Shown piece after piece: positions 1-9,000 of a stretch of 9,254 nt of DNA (position 1 is its first letter; every line of letters begins with the position of its first letter). The notes beneath the pieces were generated by a model. It saw only the letters and a list, made by a program, of their open reading frames with translations, made no database searches and was not told the origin of the DNA. The translations under genes were made by a program, and so were the position numbers. The stretch lies in assembly GCA_903918705.1 (NCBI GenBank), contig CAIXFP010000858.1:1-9254 (forward strand), written 5' to 3'. Source of the DNA: an uncultured Pseudomonadota bacterium. Its GTDB lineage: Bacteria > Pseudomonadota > Gammaproteobacteria > Burkholderiales > Thiobacillaceae.

Positions 1-3000
1 ACGGCAGTTTGAATGACCGCCTCATCTTCGGCGATGGTTCGGTGCTGTCCAATGATGCCAAAACGGCGGTGAACGCCAATGCCAACGTGGCGCTCAGCGC
101 CGTAGCGGGATACAACGCCGGCATCACCACCCCCGGCATCGACACCACGCCGCCGGTGATCAGCGCCGCCCTCAGCCACGACACCGGCACCGCCGGTGAC
201 GGCATCACCAACGACCCCACGGTCAGCGGCACGATCAGCGACGCCAGTCCCATCGCCAGCCTCAAGGCCGGATTCGGCGGCAACCCGGCGGCCTATGTGG
301 ACATCCTTGCCAGCCTCCAGGCCAACGGCAGCTTCAGCCTGACCCCCGCGCAGTTGCAGACGCTCAACGGCGGCAGCCTGCCGGACGGCAGCTACACCCT
401 GCACCTGGTGGCGGCCGACCGCTACGGCAACACCTCGAGCGTCTTCACCCTCGGCTTCACCCTGAACACCGTGGCCCCCGCCGCGCCGATCTTCGATCTG
501 GCGGCGGCCAGCGACAGCGCGCCGGTGGGCGATCAGGCCACCACGGCCAGCGTCGTCAGCCTGACGGGCACCACCTCCGCCGGCGCCACCGTCACCGTGC
601 AGGGCCTGGGCCTCAGCGCCACGGCGGACGCCGGCGGCGCCTTCCAGATCGACAACGTGCCCCTGGCGCTGGGTGCCAACAGCCTCACCGTCCAGGCGAC
701 CAATGCCGTCGGCAACAGCAGTTCGACCACCCGCGTCTTCACGCGCCTCTCGCCGCTGCTCCTCAGCGCGGCCCTGGCCCATGACACCGGGGTCAGCGCC
801 ACGGACGGACTCACCAACGACGCCACCATCAGCGGCACGGCCACGGCGCCGGGCACCCTGGTCAGCCTCAAGGCCGGTTTCGGCACTGATCCCGCCGGCT
901 ATGTCAGCATCCTCGACCTGCTCCAGGCCGACGGCAGCTTCACCCTCACCCCGGCCCGCCTGGCGGCGCTCAACGGCGGCACCCTGCCGGACGGCAGCTA
1001 CACCCTGCACCTCACCGGCCTCGATAGCCTCGGCAACGCCAGCGCCTTCAGCCTGGGCTTCACCCTCGACACCAGCACTCCGACCCTGAGCTTCGCCCTG
1101 GCCCAGGCCGACGCCAGCAACGTCGCGGGCGATCAGACCAGCGGCGCGCGGGTCGGCATCCAGGGCAGCAGCGACGCGGGGTCCAGCGTCACCCTGACGG
1201 CCCAAAGCCTCAGCGGCCTGGTCACCCAGACCGGCCAGTTCCAGCTCAGCAACGTGGCCCTGGACCTGGGCGACAACGCCATTACCCTGACCGCCACCGA
1301 CCGGGCCGGCAACAGCACCAGCATCACCCGCCACCTCACCCGCACCACGGCGGTGGGCACCGACAGCGTGCTGGCCTGGAACCAGATGGCCCTGCACGCC
1401 ATCCAGCTCGACGCCACCGACCCGACCGTGGCCACCCGCACCCTGGCCCTGATGAGCCTGGCCCAGTACGACACCCTGGCGGCCATCCAGGGCACCCAGG
1501 CCTACCTGGTGCAGATGAGCGCCAGCGGCCCGGTCTCGGTGGACGCGGCCCTGGCCCAGGCGGCCTACACCGTGCTCTACACCGAATACCCGGCGCAGCG
1601 CGCCAGCTTCAACGCCGAGTTGGCGACCCTGCTGGGCGCCGTGCCCGCGGGGGCAGCCAAGGACAACGGCGTCGCCCTGGGCAGTTCGGTGGCCAATGCC
1701 ATCCTCGCCCTGCGCGCCAACGACGGCTACAAGGATTACGTGGCCTACGACGGCAGCACGGCCGTCGGCCAGTGGCGGCCGGATGCGCCCATGTACGCGG
1801 TGGCGGACAACCCGCAATGGGGGAATGTCACCCCCTTCGCCCTGACCAGCGGCGGTGAATTCCGCCTGCCGCCGCCCCCCAGCCTGGATTCCGCCGCGTA
1901 TGCCGCCGCGGTCAACGAAACCGAGAGCCTGGGCAGCGCCACCAGCACCACCCGCACCGCCGACCAGACCCAACAGGCCCTGTTCTGGGCCGACGGCGGC
2001 GGCACCTACACCCCGCCGGGCCACTGGAACGACATTGCCCAGCAAGTGGCCACCAGCGCGGGCAACAGCCTCACCGCCAACGTGCGCCTGTTCGCCCAGT
2101 TGAACGTCTCCCTGGCGGATGCCGCCATCGCCTGCTTCGACACCAAGTACACCTACGACCTGTGGCGGCCGCTGGATGCCATCCACAACGCCGCTCAGGA
2201 CAACAATGCCGCCACCACGGCGGACCCCAACTGGACGCCGCTGCTGATCACGCCGAACCATCCGGAATACGTCTCCGGCCACTCCACCTTCAGCATGGCC
2301 GCGGCCACCGTGCTGGCCGCCAACTTTGGCGACAACACCGCCTTCAGCACCACCGATCCGGGCCTGCCCGGCGTCACGCGCAGCTTCACCAGCTTCACCC
2401 AGGCGGCCCAGGAAGCCGGCATCAGCCGGATCTATGGCGGCATCCACTACACCTTTAGCAACCAGGGCGGCCAGGTGCTCGGCGTGGACGTGGCCAATGC
2501 CGTGCTCGCCCGCTTCACCCTGAGCCAGGACACCCAGGCGCCCACCGTCATCGCCCCCGACACGCCGGCGGCCCTCAACGCCAACCTGACCCTCACCGGC
2601 CAGATCCTGGACAACCTCTCTGGCGTGGCCAGCGCCCAATACCGCATCGACAACGGCGCCCTGCAGGCCCTCACCCTGGACGCCAGCGGCCATTTCAGCA
2701 TCACCACCGCCTTCGCCCTGGATGGCAGCGCCGACGGCGCCCACGGCATCACCATCATCGGCCGCGACGCCGCCGGCAACGTCAGCGCCGGCTATACCCG
2801 CAACTTCACCCTGGACACCAAGGCGCCCACCATCAGCCTCACCAGCCTGGCCAACGGCGCCACGCTGGACAGCAATAGCCGACTCACCGGCACGGCCGAT
2901 CCCACCGGTTCCAATCTGGTGCAGTTGAGTTACACCGTCGACGGCGGCACTCGTTACAACCTGGTGTTCGACTCCAGCACCGGCGCCTTCGACGCGCCCC

Positions 3001-6000
3001 TGCCGCTGGGCAACCTGGGCATCGGCGACCATACCCTGAGACTCACCGGCCTGGATGCCGCCGGCAATACCACCACGCTTACCCGCACGGTCACCCTGGC
3101 CAATGCCGCGCCCTTCACCATTACCACCATCACGCCCACGGACGGGGCGAGCGATGTGGGCGTGACCTACCGGCCGCAGATCGTCTTCTCGCGCGCGGTG
3201 AACGCCTCCACCCTGACCGCCGACAGCCTCTACGCCACCGGCCCGGACGGCAGCACCATCGCCGCCACCATCGTGCCGGCCCTGGATGGCTCCTTCGCCT
3301 GGCTGCTCTTCACCAATCCCATGCCGGGCGGCTCCATCATCACCTTGCACGTGGACGGCGGGAAGATCCGCGCCCAGGCCGATGGCGTCTTCCTCGACGC
3401 CGATGGCAACGGCGTGGCCGGTGGGGTGCTCACCACCACCTTCACCACGGTCAGTTCCGCCCCGGTGAGCGGCACCAGCGTGGTGGGCACCGTGGTCGAC
3501 CCCGGCCCCGACCTCACGCCCATGACCTTCGACGATTTCGGTCGCGGTCCGGACGGCATTCCGCACACGGCGGACGACATCTTCAAGCTGCCCATTGCCG
3601 GGGTGAAGGTGTGGATCCTGGGCCAGGAAAGTCAGGCTGTTTACACCGACGCCAACGGCAACTTCACGCTGAGCAACGTGCCGGTGGGGGATGTGAAGCT
3701 GGCGGTGGACGGCCGCACGGCGACCAACCCGCCGGCCAATTATTTCTTCCCGGAGATGGTGCTGGACGTGACCTTGCGGCCCGGTATCGTCAATACGGCG
3801 ATGGGCAGCATGGGGACGGCGGACGAGCAAGCGGCCAATGCGGGCCGGCGTGAAATCTACCTGCCGCGGGTGCCCAACGCGACCATGCAGGCGGTGAGCG
3901 ACACGGCGCCCACCACCATCACGGTGGACCAGACCGCGGCCCCCGAACTCACCGACCAGCAGCGCAGCCAGCTGACGCTGACCGCGAACCCCGGCAGCGC
4001 CGTGGGGGCCGATGGCCAGGTGCTTTCCAATGTGCAGATCGGCGTGGCGACGGTGCCCGCGGAACTGGTGAAGGACATGCTGCCGCCGGGGGTGATGCAG
4101 CACACCTTCGACATCACCATCCAGGCGCCGGGTGTTACCGCCTTCACCGACCCGTTGCAGATCACCCTGCCCAACGTCTTCAATGCGGCACCGGGCACCA
4201 AGCTCAACATCCTGTCCTTCGACCACACCACCGGAAGACTGGTGATCAACGGCACCGGCACGGTCTCCGCCGATGGCCTCACCGTGGTCTCCGATCCAGG
4301 CTCGGGTATCCGCGCGCCGGGGTGGCATGGGTTGACGCCGCCGGGGACGCCGGTGACGACGACACCGCCGCCGCCCTGCCCGCCGGATACTCCGCCGCTG
4401 AACGATCCGACCGTGCCCACGAACTACGTCGGCTTGCCGCTGGTGACGGGTGACTACACGGGTAATCCCTTCCTGGACCTGACGTTCAGTCCGCCCGCAG
4501 CCGGTTATCAGACCCTGGTGACCATCGATGTCGAGGGTCCGCTTGGCAGTTTCGCCATCGTCGCGGGCAGTGTCGGCGCCACGGGTGGCAGTTTCGTGGT
4601 GGATGGCACCTCTCATCCCGAGGTGGCCATCGGTGCCAAGTCCTATACGGACATGTTCGGCCCGAACGGTATCAAGACGCTGCAGAACTACATGCTCTAT
4701 GGCGCCAAGATCACCGTCACCCAGACTACTTACAAGACGGAAGACGGCCAGACCGATCCCAGCGGTGACTGCCCCACGCCGGTCACGCCGCCCACCAGCA
4801 CCCGCACCGTCTATTACGTCGACCGTTATGTCTCGGCGGACGCCGGTATCGATCCCACCGCCCTCAATTTCCCCGAAACGGCGATGGATGGACTCTTCAA
4901 CGCGCAACGCTTCGTCACCATTGATCTGGCTGGAGGCACGCCCCAGCCCGACGTGGCCGTCAGCAGCAACCCGAAAACGGCCTTCTTCGCGGCCGGTGGT
5001 GGCGGCATCCTGGTCAACTTCGATCCGCCGGCCGATACCACCGACTCCGAGAAATTCACCGCCAACCTGGATCTGTCGGTCACCGACAATGGCCACGTCA
5101 TCAATCTCGGCAGCATCAACCTGAAGGGCACCGGTCGCCTGGTGCAGCAGGTCGCCCTCAACAAGACCGGCCTGAAGGCCGCTCTGGTTGACTTCGCCGC
5201 GCATTACGATGCTTACATGGCGCCCTACGAGGCGGCCAGTCCCTCGGCGAACTACGCCGCCACGAAGGCGGCCTTCATCACGGCGGTCACCGCCGATGGT
5301 GGTGAAGCCTTGGCTTCCGCGGTCATCACGCGCGCCACGAGTTTGCTGGCTGGCTTCGAGATCAAGGTGACCGACGCTGTCGGCGATCCCAACGCTTCGG
5401 TCGTGAACAACTATTTCGCGACCAACCCCGACCTCACGCTGCTGGGAACGTCGTCGCCAGGTGGCGGCGTCGACCTGAAGCCGCGTGCTTCCCTGGTGAC
5501 CTATTTCACGCAGTACTCGCAGTACTCAGCCGTATGGCAGGGCCTGCAGCTCGACCAGTATCTGAATGCGACTCTTCCGGGACAGGTCAACTCCATCCTT
5601 GCCAGCCATATCCAGATCTACGGCTCCACGAATGCCGCCAACGAAACCGCGTTTGTCAACAACTTCGCCGACACGGTCGTGCATGAGGACGGCCACAACC
5701 TCGGCCTGGCCCACCCCTGGGACAATTACAACGCCGCCAACGCCCAGATCAACAGCACCGATCTGATGAGCTATGCCACTGACAACGCTGGCACTCTGGT
5801 CTTTACCGAGACCTATACCGCTCCCGTGCTGCGCATCGACCTCAACGGCAACTGGACCAATGCCGATGTGGCGAGCGCGAACACGATCCTGTCCCAGGAC
5901 ATGACCGCGTACACCACCGTCAACGGCAAGGACGGCTTCAAGAACCTCGGCAGCGATAGTGGCGATAGCGTGCCTGTGCCTCTGCTGCCTGGCCCGCGCC

Positions 6001-9000
6001 TGATGCTCACATCCTTTGGCGGTGGCACCCTTACCGCGGGTGGGCTGGATTTCGGCACCCTTAATGTCGGCACATCGGCACAGACGACCTTCCGGTTGTT
6101 CAACGCGGGGGACCAGGATCTCACCATCAGTTCCTTGTCATTGAACGGGAGTTCCGCCTTCTCCCTGACCGCCCCGTTCAGTTCCATCACCCTGCATTCG
6201 CATGAATCCTATGATGTCAGCGTTCAGGCATTGCCCGGTTCCGCCGGCCATTTGACCTCCGCGCTCACCATCACGAGCAACGATGCGACGCAATCCACCG
6301 CGACACTGACGCTCAGTACCGATGCCAAGTCGGTCGCGCCGAGTGCTAATGTCGATATCTCCGGCAACAATGTCGGCTCGCCCGACGTGGGCAGCCAGGT
6401 GGCGAAAGCCGGCGTGGTTGTCGTGCGCAACGATGGCGAAAATCCGCTGGTGATTTCGTCGATCGCGCTATTGTCGGGGGGCGATAACTTCACCCTCACC
6501 AACGTCCCGGTGGATCTCGCCACCAATCCGATCACCCTGCAAAGTGGCCAGTCCTTCAGCCTGAACGCGGTGTTCAAACCCGGCAAGGCCGGACTGTTGC
6601 GGGCCACCGTGGCCATCGGCACCAACGATCCCACCCAGCCCAGCATCCAGGTCGGCCTGATGGGAACTGGCATTGCGAACAATGCCGACCGGCAGGCGCA
6701 TTGGGGCAACGACTACGTGGCCATCGAATTCCCGGCCCTGGGTAGTGCCGCGACCATCCACACCATGAGCGATGCGCAAGGCAACTTCACCGCCTTCCTG
6801 CCCGCCTCGCAGCAATACCACATCGCCATCTTCGATCCGGTGACCGGGATGGTGGCCCATGGTTACGGCATCACCTCCGCCTCCGGCAGTTCGACGAATT
6901 TGACGCATTCATTGGTGTTCAAGGCGAGTACGGCCATGGACAGCGACGGTGACGGCCTGCCCGACGACATCGAATTCGCCATCGGTTCCAATCCGAACGC
7001 TAAGGACACCAACAAGGACGGCATCGACGACTACACCTCCATCCAGCAAGGCATCAACCCGCTGGGCAGTCTGGCCCTTCCCACCGGGGTGCTTTCCGCG
7101 ACCGCCCTGCGAGGCAGCGCTGAAGCCGTGGCCGTGGTCGGCTCCACGACCGACCCGACCAAGTTGACCGCCTATGTGGCCACGGGAGACTATGGCCTTG
7201 CCGTGGTGGACGTTTCCAAATTCACCGGCCCGACCGTGCTCGCGCAATTGGATCTGACGGGTACCAACGTCGGCATCGCGGTGGATACCCTGCGCAACGT
7301 TGCGCTGGTGGCGGGCGGCGATGCCGGTCTGCATCTGATCGACATCAGCAATCCCTCCGCGCCGGTCCTGACGCAGACGGTTTCATTCCCGAGTGCCGTG
7401 AACGCGGTCCAGACCCGTGATGGCCTGGGCTTCGTGGCGGCAGGCTCCCAACTCGACGTGGTCAATATCATCACCGGTGACGTGCTCCAGACCGTCGACC
7501 TCTCCAGCCTGGGCGGGACGAACATCATTGGCCTCGCGCTTGACGGAACCACGGTGTATTCCGTGGATTCGAGCAATACACTGCGCAGTTTCAGCATCGT
7601 CGGCAACTCGCTCAACGCCCTTGGCACCCTGGCCATGCCGGCCGGTGGCGGCAAACTGTTCGTGGGCGGCGGGGTCGCGTATGTCGGCACCAGTGGCGAT
7701 CTCTCGCAAGGCTTCATGACGGTCAACGTGACCGACCCCGCCCACATGAGTTTGCTCAGTGGCGTTGACGCAAACAACATTGTGGGAGAGGACCTGGCGG
7801 CCAATGGATCAGGGCAACTGATCAGCATCGGTCATCCTTACATCTTCATGCAGGGCTACGCCAACGTCCTGGATGTTTCCAACGTGACCGACCCCACCAA
7901 TACGGGCGCGTTCGTCACCCGCTACACCCTGCCTGACGCGCCCAACGGCCTGGTCATCGCCAACGGACTGGCGTTCGTCGCCGATGGCGCTTCCGGACTG
8001 CAAGTGGTCAACTACATGGCGTTCGACACGAAGGGCGTCGCACCCACCGTCTCCGTTTCCGTCAATGCCATCGATGCCGACCCGAACACCCCTGGCATCC
8101 AGGTGATCGAGGGCCGCACAGTCAATGTGACGCCGATCGTCAGCGATGACGTTCAGGTACGCAATGTGGAACTGCTGGTCAACGGCCAGGTGGTAGCGAA
8201 CGATGCTTCCTTCCCCTGGAGTCTCACCGCCCAGGCGCCGACCCTGGCCCAGGGTGGCAACAAGATGACCATCCAGGTGCGGGCTACCGATACCGGTGGC
8301 AACGTGACCTTGTCCGCACCCATCGTGCTGGACGTGGTGGCCGATACTTTCCCGCCGCAAATCACCAGCATCAGCGTGGATGAAGGGGCCAGCCGTTTCT
8401 TCGTGAATTCCATCGACATCCAGTTTGACGAGCCCCTCAATGTCAGCAAGATCAGTCCGTCCGGCATCTCCCTCGTCGGCGCGGGCAGCGATGGGGTCTT
8501 CGGCACCGCGGATGACGTCACCGTTCCGGTGAATGTGGACACCCGTTCCTTCGGCCAGATCGTCTCGATCATTCCAGCCAATTTCCTGACCGCCGGCAAC
8601 TATCAGCTTACCGTGGCGCCGTCCATCATCAGCGACCAGGCCGGCAATGCTCTCACCGCGCCCATCGTCCGGCATTTCACGATCCGCCCGGCCAGCGATG
8701 TCAAGGCGGCCAGCGGTACCCCGGCGATACTCCAGGCACCTTCCGCCAACCCTGGCCAGCAGATCGCCATCGAAGTGCCCTTCGACCCGAATACGGCCAA
8801 GGCCACCTTTGCCGTCATCGACAGTTCGGGCACCAAGTCCACCCTGACCGTGGGCGTGGCTCGTGTCGATGCCGCCCGCAGCCTGGCCTACTTCACCGTG
8901 CCGCTGAATGCCGTCACCGGTAATGCGGTGGTGTATTCCCTGGTGGGCAGCACACGGACCGATTTCCCGGACGGCACCTTCCCGTTGCAAATCCTGCCGA

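Noticed and set aside
361..1012. CRISPR array or mobile-element terminal repeats
   Set aside because: There are only two copies, 606 nt apart, both in frame and coding for the same Ig-like turn. No spacers, inverted ends or transposase are present.
3857..4420. Minus-strand frame of 187 codons with a Gly/Val-rich start
   Set aside because: The Gly-rich N-terminus is the antisense of the Pro linker codons. There is no promoter or ribosome binding site pattern, and the main frame is clearly coding here.
4767..4790. Cysteine switch for the metzincin domain
   Set aside because: The sequence DCPTPVTPP lacks the PRCGxPD pattern and lies about 300 residues before the zinc site.
4528..5124. Plus-strand frame of 198 codons in another phase
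   Set aside because: Its translation is Ser/Pro/Arg-rich, typical of an out-of-frame reading of GC-rich DNA, and it overlaps coherent sequence in the main frame.
5995..6000. Possible gene boundary after the protease domain
   Set aside because: The change of domain type and codon use suggested a second gene, but the frame continues with no stop and no spacer into the ASH-like domains.
6939..7061. RTX-type calcium repeats or a dockerin
   Set aside because: The loops read DSDGDGLPDD and DTNKDGIDDY, not the GGxGxDxUx nonapeptide, and the spacing lacks the paired-helix dockerin pattern. A TSP3-like segment fits better.
7190..7828. Minus-strand frame of 212 codons opposite the propeller
   Set aside because: It has low-complexity composition and no recognisable domain, and the LVIVD units on the plus strand explain this DNA.
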